This document shows positions 1 to 7,211 of a stretch of DNA of 18,550 nucleotides, piece by piece. A model generated the notes under the pieces. The model was not told the origin of the DNA. It did not search any database and worked only from the letters and a program-made list of their open reading frames with translations. The stretch spans positions 1-18,550 of the forward strand of contig CATIYQ010000100.1 in assembly GCA_949739465.1 (NCBI GenBank), in the 5' to 3' direction. The translations under genes were made by a program, and so were the position numbers. Every line of letters starts with the position of its first letter. The first letter of the stretch is position 1. This stretch comes from an uncultured Peptococcaceae bacterium. GTDB taxonomy: Bacteria; Bacillota; Dehalobacteriia; UBA4068; JAAVYR01.

Positions 1-768
1 CCAGGTATTGTGCTGCAAAAAGATGATGTGATTGCTTATCAGATTCCACCTGCGGAGGAACTGGAATTAGCAGCAGAAAATATTCCGCTGGATATTATCT
101 ATGAAGACGGAGATTTACTGGTGGTCAATAAGCCCCAAGGCATGGTGGTTCATCCGGCTGCTGGCAACTATCACGGTACGCTGGTCAATGGGCTTTTGCA
201 TGCGGTGAAGGATTTATCAGGCATTAACGGGGTGATTCGTCCTGGCATTGTGCATCGTATCGACAAGGATACCTCAGGGCTTTTGGTGGTGGCGAAAAAC
301 GACAAAGCTCATTTGGCTCTTTCAGAGCAGTTAAAAGACCATACCATGGCAAGGGTCTATTACGCTATCGTCCACGGTGTTATGGGTGAGCCGGGCGGCA
401 TTATTGACGCGCCTATCGGCAGGCATGCTGTGCAGCGGAAGAAAATGGCGGTAGATACCAAAAACGGTAAACCTGCTGTTACACACTATCGGGTGCTGGA
501 GCGGTTTTGCGGCTATTCTCTTTTAGAATTAAAACTGGAAACAGGCAGAACCCACCAAATCCGCGTTCATTTGAGTTATCTGGGCAATCCCGTAGCAGGC
601 GACCCTCTTTACGGACCGAAGAAAAACCCTTTGGGTCTCTCGGGACAAGCCCTCCATGCCAAAGAGATTACCTTTATCCATCCGACCACGAAAGAAAAAA
701 TGACGTTTCGCTGTGATTTGCCGGACTATTTTGAAAATGTTTTGGCGCAGCTGAGAAAGGAACTATAA
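1..768 (+). CDS. rluD: RluA/RluD-family 23S rRNA pseudouridine synthase (5' partial)
   Basis: Converts specific uridines in large-subunit rRNA to pseudouridine in the cytoplasm. The reading frame is open from base 1, and its first codons match the linker between the S4 RNA-binding domain and the catalytic domain, so the S4 domain and true start lie upstream of the window. The GTG at base 10 is an internal valine codon, not the start. Visible family signatures are YEDGDLLVVNKPQGMVVHPA near the domain start, the catalytic motif HRIDKDTSGLLVVAK (the Asp after Arg-Ile is the expected nucleophile) and ETGRTHQIRVHLSYLGNPVAGD near the end. The C-terminus ends normally at TAA. tcdA follows after 7 bases, so the two are probably cotranscribed. 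Exact target uridines cannot be read from sequence; RluD/YlyB-type is the best guess among RluA, RluC and RluD. Confidence 0.9.
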   Translation, partial: PGIVLQKDDVIAYQIPPAEELELAAENIPLDIIYEDGDLLVVNKPQGMVVHPAAGNYHGTLVNGLLHAVKDLSGINGVIRPGIVHRIDKDTSGLLVVAKNDKAHLALSEQLKDHTMARVYYAIVHGVMGEPGGIIDAPIGRHAVQRKKMAVDTKNGKPAVTHYRVLERFCGYSLLELKLETGRTHQIRVHLSYLGNPVAGDPLYGPKKNPLGLSGQALHAKEITFIHPTTKEKMTFRCDLPDYFENVLAQLRKEL

Positions 769-775
769 TTGTTTC

Positions 776-1504
776 ATGGAGAAAGAACGAAGAGTCCGAA
801 CGGAAAAACTTATCGGTGTGGCAGGCTGTGAGAAATTAGCCGCGTCTACTGTGGCTGTCTGCGGGCTGGGCGGCGTTGGTTCTTATGTGGTGGAGGCATT
901 GGCGCGGGCTGGCGTGGGCAGGCTGATTTTAATCGATTTTGATACGGTATCTGTCAGCAATATCAATCGGCAAATCGAGGCATTGACCGAGACGGTGGGT
1001 TTGGCGAAGGCAATGGTCCTAAAGGAGCGAATCGCCTCCATTAATCCGGAATCTTGTGTGGAAACACGTCTGGAAAAACTGACGGCAGAAAATATCGGTG
1101 ATGTGGTTTTGTCTCAGTCTATTGACTTTCTGGTAGACGCCATTGACGATGTATCGGCAAAAATCAGTCTGCTGTTGCAGGCAAAATCTTTTGGCTTGCC
1201 CGTGGTTTCGGTGATGGGAACAGGTAATAAGCTCTATCCTGAGCTTTTGGAAATTGCAGATATTAGCAAAACGGAGGTCTGCCCTTTGGCGCGAAAGGTA
1301 CGCAAAGTATTGAAAGCCCAAGGCATTGTTCGCGGTATTCCTGTGGTCTATTCCAAAGAAATTCCCGTGCATAAACAAACCGTAGCGGGAGAGGCTAAAG
1401 AAGCGGACGGAGTGGTAGGCAGTATTAGTTTTGTTCCCGGGGCGGCAGGGCTGATTGCCGCGGGTTTTGTTGTCCGTTCTCTGCTGGGACAAGGATTGGC
1501 TTAA
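776..1504 (+). CDS. tcdA: tRNA threonylcarbamoyladenosine dehydratase TcdA (E1/ThiF-like)
   Basis: ATP-dependent dehydratase that converts t6A37 of ANN-decoding tRNAs to the cyclic form ct6A. It belongs to the ThiF/MoeB/E1 superfamily. The nucleotide-binding loop GLGGVG is at about residues 30-35, the acidic strand ILIDFD at 51-56, and the ATP-contacting SNINRQ at 61-66. VDAIDD and the TcdA-typical CPLARKVRKVLK segment follow. At 242 residues it is slightly shorter than the 268-residue E. coli protein. ATG at 776 was chosen because the fold begins about 25 residues later; a purine-rich AGAAAGG lies near the end of the preceding gene. The cysteine desulfurase CsdA and sulfur acceptor CsdE that partner TcdA in E. 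coli are not nearby. Generic ThiF/MoeB activity is the alternative, but the NINRQ and CPLARK context favours TcdA. Confidence 0.9.
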   Translation: MEKERRVRTEKLIGVAGCEKLAASTVAVCGLGGVGSYVVEALARAGVGRLILIDFDTVSVSNINRQIEALTETVGLAKAMVLKERIASINPESCVETRLEKLTAENIGDVVLSQSIDFLVDAIDDVSAKISLLLQAKSFGLPVVSVMGTGNKLYPELLEIADISKTEVCPLARKVRKVLKAQGIVRGIPVVYSKEIPVHKQTVAGEAKEADGVVGSISFVPGAAGLIAAGFVVRSLLGQGLA

Positions 1505-1529
1505 GTAGAGAAGATGCAAAAGATAATGT

Positions 1530-1558
1530 TTGTAATTTCTTTTGAATCATATTACAAT
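1530..1558 (+). promoter_or_regulatory. Sigma-A-like promoter of trxA with overlapping inverted repeat
   Basis: TTGTAA (1530-1535) and TACAAT (1553-1558) are separated by 17 bases, the preferred spacing, and lie about 47 bases before the trxA start. TTGTAAT (1530-1536) and ATTACAA (1551-1557) form 7-base inverted arms that coincide with the -35 and -10 boxes, so a repressor site is possible. The match to consensus is 4/6 and 5/6. Confidence 0.5.
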
Positions 1559-1604
1559 GATAGTAGTATGGAAAAGTATTATAAAAGCAGAGGAGAAGAT
1601 AACG

Positions 1605-1922
1605 ATGGAATTATTAAATAAAGAAAACTTTAATGCAAAAGTATTGGAAAGCGAACAACCTGTTTTGGTAGACTTTTTTGCTACTTGGTGCGGACCTTGC
1701 AAAATGTTGGCACCTGTTTTAGAAGATGTTGCCGCCTCTTATGCCGGGCAAGCGGAAATCTATAAAGTGGATATTGATGAAAACGACGCTTTGACCAGTG
1801 CCTATGGCATTGAAGTAGTACCGACTTTGATTTTGTTCCACAATGGGGAAATCATCACCAGAACCAGCGGTTTTCGTTCTAAGGGGGATATTTGCAAAAT
1901 GATAGACCAGGTTTTAGCATAA
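1605..1922 (+). CDS. trxA: Thioredoxin
   Basis: Small cytoplasmic dithiol-disulfide oxidoreductase that reduces protein disulfides using electrons from thioredoxin reductase. The redox motif WCGPC is at residues 28-32 of the 105-residue product, inside FFATWCGPCKML. The cis-proline segment VVPTLILF and the C-terminal helix are also present, so the length and fold are complete. The frame is open upstream to 1542, but ATG 1605 is preferred because AGGAG (1591-1595) sits 9 bases before it and the protein then starts exactly at the thioredoxin fold. A sigma-A-like promoter lies just upstream, so it may be transcribed separately from tcdA. No thioredoxin reductase gene is in the window. Confidence 0.95.
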   Translation: MELLNKENFNAKVLESEQPVLVDFFATWCGPCKMLAPVLEDVAASYAGQAEIYKVDIDENDALTSAYGIEVVPTLILFHNGEIITRTSGFRSKGDICKMIDQVLA

Positions 1923-1955
1923 ACCTCGGTGGTAAAAGATAGGTAGTAGGTTGTT

Positions 1956-3290
1956 ATGGATTTATTTACCCAATCTCAAGATGTGAATATGAAAAAGGCT
2001 GCGCCTCTTGCAGCCCGAATGCGTCCGCGGAATCTTGATGAATTTGTGGGACAATCCCATATTATCGGCAAAGGAAAGCTGTTGCGCCGTGCAATCGAGG
2101 CGGACCAGCTTTCCTCTGTTATTTTTTACGGACCGCCTGGCGTGGGCAAGACGACGCTGGCAAGAATCATTGCCCAAACCACCAAAAGCGAATTTTATCA
2201 GCTTTCTGCTATTACCGCGGGAGTAGGGGATATTCGGGATATTATTAAGAAATCTCAGGATAACCTAGGTTTCTATGGTAAAAAATCTGTTTTGTTCATT
2301 GATGAAATTCATCGCTTTAATAAAGGACAGCAAGACGCACTTCTACCTGCCGTAGAAGAAGGGCAAGTTATCCTCATCGGTGCAACGACGGAAAATCCCT
2401 ATTTTCAGGTAAACGGCGCGCTCCTTTCCCGTTCCCGTATTTTTCAGCTCAAGGAGTTGAAGGAAGAGGATATTTTGTCTTTGCTGCGCATGGCGCTGGC
2501 TGATAAGGAGCGTGGCTTGGGCAACTATCAGGTGGATATGACGGAAGAAGCGCTATTACATATCGCAGCTATGGCGAGCGGCGACGGTCGTAATGCCTTA
2601 AATGCCTTGGAGCTGGCAGTGGTTACCACTCCTGTGGGAGAAGACGGCTTTCGTCATATTGATTTGTCTGTGGCGGAGGATAGTATCCAGCAAAAGGCAA
2701 TCGCTTATGACAAAGACGGCGACCATCACTACGATGTGATTTCCGCTTTCATCAAAAGTATGCGGGGCAGTGATCCGAATGCGGCGCTCCATTGGCTGGC
2801 GCGAATGATAGAAGCGGGAGAAAAGCCTGAATTTATCATGCGGCGTATTGTGATTTGCGCGGCGGAGGATGTGGGGCTTGCCGACCCGCAGTGTTTACAG
2901 GTGGCGGTAGCCGCCATGCAGGCGGCGAACTATGTGGGTTGGCCGGAGGCGCGGATTCCTATTGCTATGGCGGTCGTCTATGTGGCAACTGCGCCCAAAT
3001 CCAATGCGGCTTATATGGGCATCAATGAGGCGATTCATGATGTGAAGACGAAAAATTGCGGTAATGTGCCGATTCATCTGAAGGACGCTAATTATCCCGG
3101 TGCGAAGAATTTCGGTCATGGCAAAGGCTATAAATATCCCCATAATTTTGGCGGCTATGTGCGGCAACAGTATCTGCCGGATGAATTAAAAGATGTTTCT
3201 TATTACCAGCCGACTGATCATGGTTATGAAGAAATAATAGGGGATTATCTTGCCCAATTGGAAAATGGCAATCCCAATAAAAAGGATTAG
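1956..3290 (+). CDS. rarA: Replication-associated recombination protein A (RarA/MgsA AAA+ ATPase)
   Basis: AAA+ ATPase of the RarA/MgsA/WRNIP1 family that acts at stalled replication forks and interacts with single-strand binding protein. In the 444-residue product, Walker A GPPGVGKTT is at 59-67, Walker B VLFIDEIHRF at 112-121 and sensor 1 IGATTENP at 141-148. The likely arginine finger is in LLSRSRIF at 156-163. The C-terminal half carries the MgsA-type oligomerisation region (SMRGSDPNAALHWLARM and the GKGYKYPHNFGG segment). The length matches the family. ATG 1956 has a weak AGGTAGTAGG-type ribosome site, and the gene begins 33 bases after trxA. RuvB-like or clamp-loader ATPases are ruled out by the C-terminal motifs. 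Confidence 0.95.
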   Translation: MDLFTQSQDVNMKKAAPLAARMRPRNLDEFVGQSHIIGKGKLLRRAIEADQLSSVIFYGPPGVGKTTLARIIAQTTKSEFYQLSAITAGVGDIRDIIKKSQDNLGFYGKKSVLFIDEIHRFNKGQQDALLPAVEEGQVILIGATTENPYFQVNGALLSRSRIFQLKELKEEDILSLLRMALADKERGLGNYQVDMTEEALLHIAAMASGDGRNALNALELAVVTTPVGEDGFRHIDLSVAEDSIQQKAIAYDKDGDHHYDVISAFIKSMRGSDPNAALHWLARMIEAGEKPEFIMRRIVICAAEDVGLADPQCLQVAVAAMQAANYVGWPEARIPIAMAVVYVATAPKSNAAYMGINEAIHDVKTKNCGNVPIHLKDANYPGAKNFGHGKGYKYPHNFGGYVRQQYLPDELKDVSYYQPTDHGYEEIIGDYLAQLENGNPNKKD

Positions 3291-3349
3291 TTTCCGCATA
3301 AAAACGGAGTTTGTGTTGTTAAGAGGATAGAAAGAGAGAGGTGTTGCAA

Positions 3350-5533
3350 ATGGGCAAAAAAGCATATAGCGTATTTGGTTTGTCAATGGCGTTGTGCGCT
3401 TTGGCGATGATGTTTTTGCCTATGGCGGCTTTTGCCGAAGGGGAGGAATACGTACCTGCCATGTATCAAACATTCTGGTCCTTGGTTCCGCCTATTGTTG
3501 CCATTGGATTGGCGCTCCTTACCAAGGAAGTATATAGCTCTTTGTTTATTGGGATTTTAGTGGGCGCGTTATTTTATTCCGATTTTGCTTTTGAAGGCAC
3601 GGTTCAACATTTGGTTAACGACGGCTTTTTAGCGGTGCTGACAGATGGGGATAATATGGGTATCGTCATCTTTCTGGTGATTTTAGGTACTATGGTGTGC
3701 CTGATGAATCGTGCCGGAGGTTCGGCCGCTTTTGGACGTTGGACCGCTGCTAAAATCAAAGGTCGGGTAGGTGCGCAGCTCTCTACCGTTCTGTTGGGGT
3801 CAATGATTTTTATTGACGACTATTTTAACTGCCTGACCGTGGGCAGCGTTATGCGTCCCGTAACGGACAAGCACTTTATTTCCCGGGCAAAGCTGGCTTA
3901 TCTCATTGACGCTACGGCGGCGCCTATTTGTATCATTGCGCCCATTTCTTCTTGGGCGGCGGCGGTTTCCGGCTTTGTAGAAGGGGAAGACGCTATTTCT
4001 CTTTTCATTCAATCCATTCCCTATAACTTTTATGCGTTGTTGACCATTGTGATGATGATTGGTCTTTCGGTGATGAAAGTGGACTTTGGTCCTATGGCAA
4101 TCCATGAACGAAACGCCATACAAGGCGATTTGTTTACGGTGAAAAATGCTGCTTATGCAACAGTCAAAGAAGAGCAAGCGAACAGCAAAGGTCGGGTTAT
4201 GGACTTGGTAGTACCGATTTTTGCTTTGATTGTTTGTTGTGTGGTCGGTATGATTTACACCGGCGACTTTTTCTCTGGGGTAGATTTTATCACTGCGTTT
4301 TCTAATTGCAGTGCGTCCCAAGGCTTGGTATTTGGCAGTCTTTTTGCCCTTGCCATTACCATCGTGTTTTATGTGGCAAGACGAGTGCTGTCCTTTAAGG
4401 ATTGCATGAGCTGCCTACCTGATGGTTTTAAGTCGATGGTGCCGGCCATTTTGATTCTCTCTATGGCGTGGTCTTTGAAGGCTATGACCGATAGCCTAGG
4501 CGCAAAGTATTATGTAGAAGGGCTGGTAAAGGGAGCATCTGGCAGCCTGATTAGTTTTTTGCCTGCTATTGTTTTCTTAGTTGGTTGTTTTCTGGCTTTT
4601 GCCACCGGGACTTCCTGGGGGACTTTTGGTATTCTTATTCCCATTGTGGTGGAGGCTTTCAGTAACGACCCGACTTTGATGATTATTTCTATCTCCGCTT
4701 GTATGGCGGGAGCTGTTTGCGGCGACCACTGTTCGCCTATTTCGGACACGACCATTATGGCGTCGGCTGGGGCGCAATGCGACCATGTAACTCACGTCTC
4801 GACCCAGTTGCCTTATGCCATTAGTGTGGCAGCCATTTCTTTTGTACTGTATCTTTTGGCAGGATTTGTTCAGAGCGCCTGGATTTGTCTGCCTCTTGGT
4901 ATTTTGCTCACATTGGGTTTCCTCTTTATTATCAAAAAGATGCAGGGGCATAATGGCATAGCTGTAGAGCCTGCTGCGGCTTTTTGCGGAGCAGTTGCTG
5001 CTCCGGAAGCAGAGGAAGCTAAAAACGACCATGGTTATGCTTTAGCTAAACATTTTCAGCAGCAAGCGGAACGGGATTTGATGACGGGGGTTTATAACCG
5101 CACTTATTTTGAAACCCGTGTGGACGGGCTTTTGGCAGAGGATTGCAAAGGATATTTTTATCTCATTGATTTAGATGATTTAAAACAATTCAACGATAGC
5201 AAAGGACATCAATACGGTGATGATATGATTTGTGCCTTGGCGGAAGCATTAAAGGAAACCTATGGAGAAAATGCTTGTATCGGTCGTATCGGCGGTGATG
5301 AATTTGCCGTTTATGGGGCGGAGGAATTAGGCAGCGAACAAGCTATCGTCAAAACGGAACAAATCCATACAACCCTTAAGGCAAAGGGCTGGAGCTGTTC
5401 GATTGGCGTGGTAGAAATAACGCCGGAAATGAGTACCTTTGATAAATTATTCCGCAAGGGCGATAAAGCCTTGTACTTCGTAAAACGTAATGGCAAAGGC
5501 GGCACTCATTTTTTCTCCAATGAATTAGAATAA
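3350..5533 (+). CDS. NhaC-family Na+/H+ antiporter fused to a C-terminal GGDEF diguanylate cyclase domain
   Basis: A single 727-residue open frame joins an integral membrane antiporter to a cytoplasmic c-di-GMP synthase. ATG 3350 was chosen over GTG 3341 because GAGAGAGG ends 8 bases before it. Residues 1-30 look like a cleavable signal sequence ending in AAFA. Residues of about 45-540 hold roughly a dozen hydrophobic segments with NhaC signatures: MIFIDDYFNCLTVGSVMRP, LIDATAAPICIIAPISSW and CGDHCSPISDTTIMASAG. An Ala/Glu-rich linker (about 545-570) leads to the GGDEF domain: DLMTGVYNR from residue 576, then LIDLDDLKQFNDSKGH, and RIGGDEFAVYG with GGDEF at 648-652. The metal-binding and substrate residues are intact, so it should be active. 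The RxxD inhibitory I-site is absent (Gly and Ala occupy those positions). The expected reaction of the membrane part is cation/proton exchange; malate/lactate or another NhaC substrate is possible. Confidence 0.88.
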   Translation: MGKKAYSVFGLSMALCALAMMFLPMAAFAEGEEYVPAMYQTFWSLVPPIVAIGLALLTKEVYSSLFIGILVGALFYSDFAFEGTVQHLVNDGFLAVLTDGDNMGIVIFLVILGTMVCLMNRAGGSAAFGRWTAAKIKGRVGAQLSTVLLGSMIFIDDYFNCLTVGSVMRPVTDKHFISRAKLAYLIDATAAPICIIAPISSWAAAVSGFVEGEDAISLFIQSIPYNFYALLTIVMMIGLSVMKVDFGPMAIHERNAIQGDLFTVKNAAYATVKEEQANSKGRVMDLVVPIFALIVCCVVGMIYTGDFFSGVDFITAFSNCSASQGLVFGSLFALAITIVFYVARRVLSFKDCMSCLPDGFKSMVPAILILSMAWSLKAMTDSLGAKYYVEGLVKGASGSLISFLPAIVFLVGCFLAFATGTSWGTFGILIPIVVEAFSNDPTLMIISISACMAGAVCGDHCSPISDTTIMASAGAQCDHVTHVSTQLPYAISVAAISFVLYLLAGFVQSAWICLPLGILLTLGFLFIIKKMQGHNGIAVEPAAAFCGAVAAPEAEEAKNDHGYALAKHFQQQAERDLMTGVYNRTYFETRVDGLLAEDCKGYFYLIDLDDLKQFNDSKGHQYGDDMICALAEALKETYGENACIGRIGGDEFAVYGAEELGSEQAIVKTEQIHTTLKAKGWSCSIGVVEITPEMSTFDKLFRKGDKALYFVKRNGKGGTHFFSNELE

Positions 5534-5547
5534 TAATTTTATGCAAC

Positions 5548-5590
5548 AAAAAGCGGTTGCGCGAATATGATTTTGCGTAACCGCTTTTTT
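5548..5590. terminator. Bidirectional intrinsic terminator
   Basis: AAAAAGCGGTT (5548-5558) pairs with AACCGCTTTTT (5579-5589), and a further GCGC/GCGT pairing extends the stem. The loop is about 12 bases. An A-run on one side and a T-run on the other make it work on both strands, which fits its position between the converging antiporter-GGDEF and Rrf2 genes. Confidence 0.9.
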
Positions 5591-5608
5591 ATTTTATAAA
5601 AAAGTTTT

Positions 5609-6019
5609 TTAGGGTAATCGCCCGTTGATTAAGTCATCCAGTGTGATACTATAAAAGAAATGATGGATAAGAGTGTTGTATTTTTCCCATAATGGCAGTG
5701 TCATGCAATTGCTTTTTCTGGAACAGATTTCTGCGTCTGGTTTGAGACAGCTAACCGGGGCGAGCGATCCTTCGGTCAATTCGATAATTTCTCCTATAGG
5801 GTATTCTTCCGGTGAACGGGTAAGTCGATAGCCGCCCCCTTTTCCGCGGACTCCTTTTAAAATATTCCCAGCTACAAGCATTTTTAAAATAATTTCCAGA
5901 TATTTTTCAGAGATTTCCTGACGCGTGGCGATTTCTTTTAGGGGAACAAAGTGATTCCCTTGATTTTGGGCAAGGTCAACCAGTACTCTAAGGGCATAGC
6001 GTGCTTTTGTTGAAATCAT
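5609..6019 (-). CDS. Rrf2-family transcriptional regulator (IscR/CymR-like)
   Basis: Winged-helix DNA-binding regulator of 136 residues, the usual Rrf2 length. The N-terminus MISTKARYALRVLVDLA and the wing region VRGKGGGYRL (57-66) are classic family signatures. Cysteines at 91, 99 and 105 resemble the three cluster ligands of E. coli IscR (92, 98, 104), but the spacing is x7/x5 rather than x5/x5. The fourth ligand, IscR His107, appears to be Leu in CMTLPLW. Bacillus CymR, the cysteine-metabolism repressor, lacks this trio as I recall it, so the protein is more IscR-like in its sensor half. It is divergent from cysK, with an inverted repeat in the shared control region, so it probably represses cysK according to Fe-S or thiol status. 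The start ATG has CCTCC (6029-6033, complement GGAGG) 9 bases upstream. Confidence 0.93.
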   Translation of the reverse strand: MISTKARYALRVLVDLAQNQGNHFVPLKEIATRQEISEKYLEIILKMLVAGNILKGVRGKGGGYRLTRSPEEYPIGEIIELTEGSLAPVSCLKPDAEICSRKSNCMTLPLWEKYNTLIHHFFYSITLDDLINGRLP

Positions 6020-6046
6020 AAAAGTATTCCTCCAACCATTTTCTTG

Positions 6047-6075
6047 ATTATATCGTTAAAATGAAAAATAGTAAA
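6047..6075 (-). promoter_or_regulatory. Sigma-A-like promoter of the rrf2 gene
   Basis: Read on the minus strand, TTTACT (6070-6075) and TATAAT (6047-6052) are 17 bases apart. The -10 box is a perfect consensus match and the -35 box matches 4/6. It lies about 27 bases before the rrf2 start codon. Confidence 0.6.
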
Positions 6076-6094
6076 GTTCCAGAAAAAATTATAA

Positions 6095-6121
6095 ACCTAT
6101 TGACAAGGTAGGTAAATAGGT
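6095..6121. promoter_or_regulatory. Candidate Rrf2 operator overlapping the cysK promoter
   Basis: ACCTATTGAC (6095-6104) and GTAAATAGGT (6112-6121) are inverted repeats matching at 9 of 10 positions, with a 7-base centre. The size (27 bp) suits a dimeric Rrf2 regulator. The left arm contains the cysK -35 box, so occupancy would block RNA polymerase. It also lies about 20 bases upstream of the rrf2 -35 box, so autoregulation is possible. Confidence 0.6.
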
Positions 6122-6128
6122 GTAGGAT
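6100..6128 (+). promoter_or_regulatory. Promoter of cysK
   Basis: A perfect TTGACA (6100-6105) is followed after 17 bases by TAGGAT (6123-6128). It is positioned about 60 bases before the cysK ATG and is embedded in the inverted repeat described as the candidate operator. Confidence 0.6.
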
Positions 6129-6188
6129 ACGGATAATCACTTTTAGAAAAGAGAAAAATACTTTATCAATAAGAAAGAAGGAAATCAA

Positions 6189-7121
6189 ATGGCGCATTAT
6201 TATCAAGGAACATTAGGATTAATCGGCAATACGCCGTTGGTAGAGGTTGTAAATATTGAGAAAGAATTTGGATTAAAAGCAACAGTTTTGCTAAAACTGG
6301 AATATTTTAATCCTGCTGGAAGCGTTAAAGATAGAATTGCCAAAGCAATGATTGAAGACGGAGAAAGACAAGGGTTGTTAAAGGAAAATTCTGTTATCAT
6401 CGAGCCAACGTCAGGAAATACCGGCATTGGCTTAGCCGCTATTGCGGCGGCAAAAGGCTATCGCATTATTCTCACAATGCCGGAAACCATGAGCGTAGAG
6501 CGGCGGAATATTTTAAAAGCATATGGGGCGGAGCTGGTGTTAACTGAAGGTGCAAAAGGTATGAAGGGTGCGATTGCTAAAGCGGAAGAGTTAGCAAGGG
6601 AGATTCCTGATAGTTTTATTCCCAGTCAGTTTGTTAACCCTGCCAATCCTGCCGTTCATAAAGCGGAGACAGGACCTGAAATCTGGCGGGATACAGATGG
6701 AAAAGTGGATATTTTCATTGCAGGTGTTGGCACTGGCGGCACAATTACTGGTGTGGGGGAATATCTCAAGGCGCAAAACCCTAATATTAAAATTGTTGCG
6801 CTAGAACCGGCGGATTCTCCTGTATTATCAGAAGGAAAGGCTGGGGCTCATAAGATTCAGGGGATTGGCGCAGGCTTTGTTCCCGGCGTACTGAATACGT
6901 CTATTTATGACGAGATATTCAAGGCAACAAACGACGATGCTTTCGCAACCGCAAAACTCTTGGCAAGAAAAGAAGGCATATTGGTGGGGATTTCTTCCGG
7001 GGCGGCGCTCCATGGTGCGATAACACTAGCACAGCGTCCGGAGAATGAAGGAAAAGTAATCGTTGCCTTATTGCCGGATAGTGGAGACCGGTATTATTCT
7101 ACACCGTTGTTTACCGAATAA
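6189..7121 (+). CDS. cysK: Cysteine synthase (O-acetylserine sulfhydrylase)
   Basis: PLP enzyme that makes L-cysteine from O-acetylserine and sulfide in the cytoplasm. The 310-residue product has the family's full length. The PLP-binding lysine is K47 in NPAGSVKDRIAKAM. The substrate loop PTSGNTG is at 73-79, the phosphate-binding GTGGTITG at 181-188 and ISSGAA at 268-273. LIGNTPLVEV near the N-terminus is typical of CysK, and no C-terminal CBS domain is present, so cystathionine beta-synthase is unlikely. CysM or OAS-TB-like isozymes are alternatives. ATG 6189 has an AGAAGGAA ribosome site. It is divergent from the Rrf2 regulator, which implies control by sulfur or cysteine supply. Confidence 0.95.
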   Translation: MAHYYQGTLGLIGNTPLVEVVNIEKEFGLKATVLLKLEYFNPAGSVKDRIAKAMIEDGERQGLLKENSVIIEPTSGNTGIGLAAIAAAKGYRIILTMPETMSVERRNILKAYGAELVLTEGAKGMKGAIAKAEELAREIPDSFIPSQFVNPANPAVHKAETGPEIWRDTDGKVDIFIAGVGTGGTITGVGEYLKAQNPNIKIVALEPADSPVLSEGKAGAHKIQGIGAGFVPGVLNTSIYDEIFKATNDDAFATAKLLARKEGILVGISSGAALHGAITLAQRPENEGKVIVALLPDSGDRYYSTPLFTE

Positions 7122-7134
7122 ATGGAAAGATAGG

Positions 7135-7163
7135 TTGAGGTTTTTTTTCAATACGGTTAAAAT
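7135..7163 (+). promoter_or_regulatory. Possible promoter upstream of mnmA
   Basis: TTGAGG (7135-7140) and TAAAAT (7158-7163) are 17 bases apart, about 50 bases before the mnmA start. The T-run at 7141-7148 falls in the spacer. The match is moderate, so mnmA may be partly or wholly read through from cysK. Confidence 0.35.
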
Positions 7164-7211
7164 AGTGATAAACAGTGGCAAATTGAGAAAAAAATAAGGA
7201 ATTGAAATAAG

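Noticed and set aside
10..12. GTG as the start of the first pseudouridine synthase gene
   Set aside because: The frame is open from base 1 and upstream residues match the family linker, so the gene enters from outside the window.
1019..1519. Long antisense open frame in tcdA, and similar ones at 3800-4321, 4577-5032, 7920-8408, 10518-11063 and 14346-14849
   Set aside because: All lie opposite well-supported genes, have no recognisable domains, and read as frame shadows.
1542..1604. N-terminal extension of thioredoxin
   Set aside because: The ribosome site is at 1591-1595 and the fold starts at ATG 1605; the extension would overlap the promoter.
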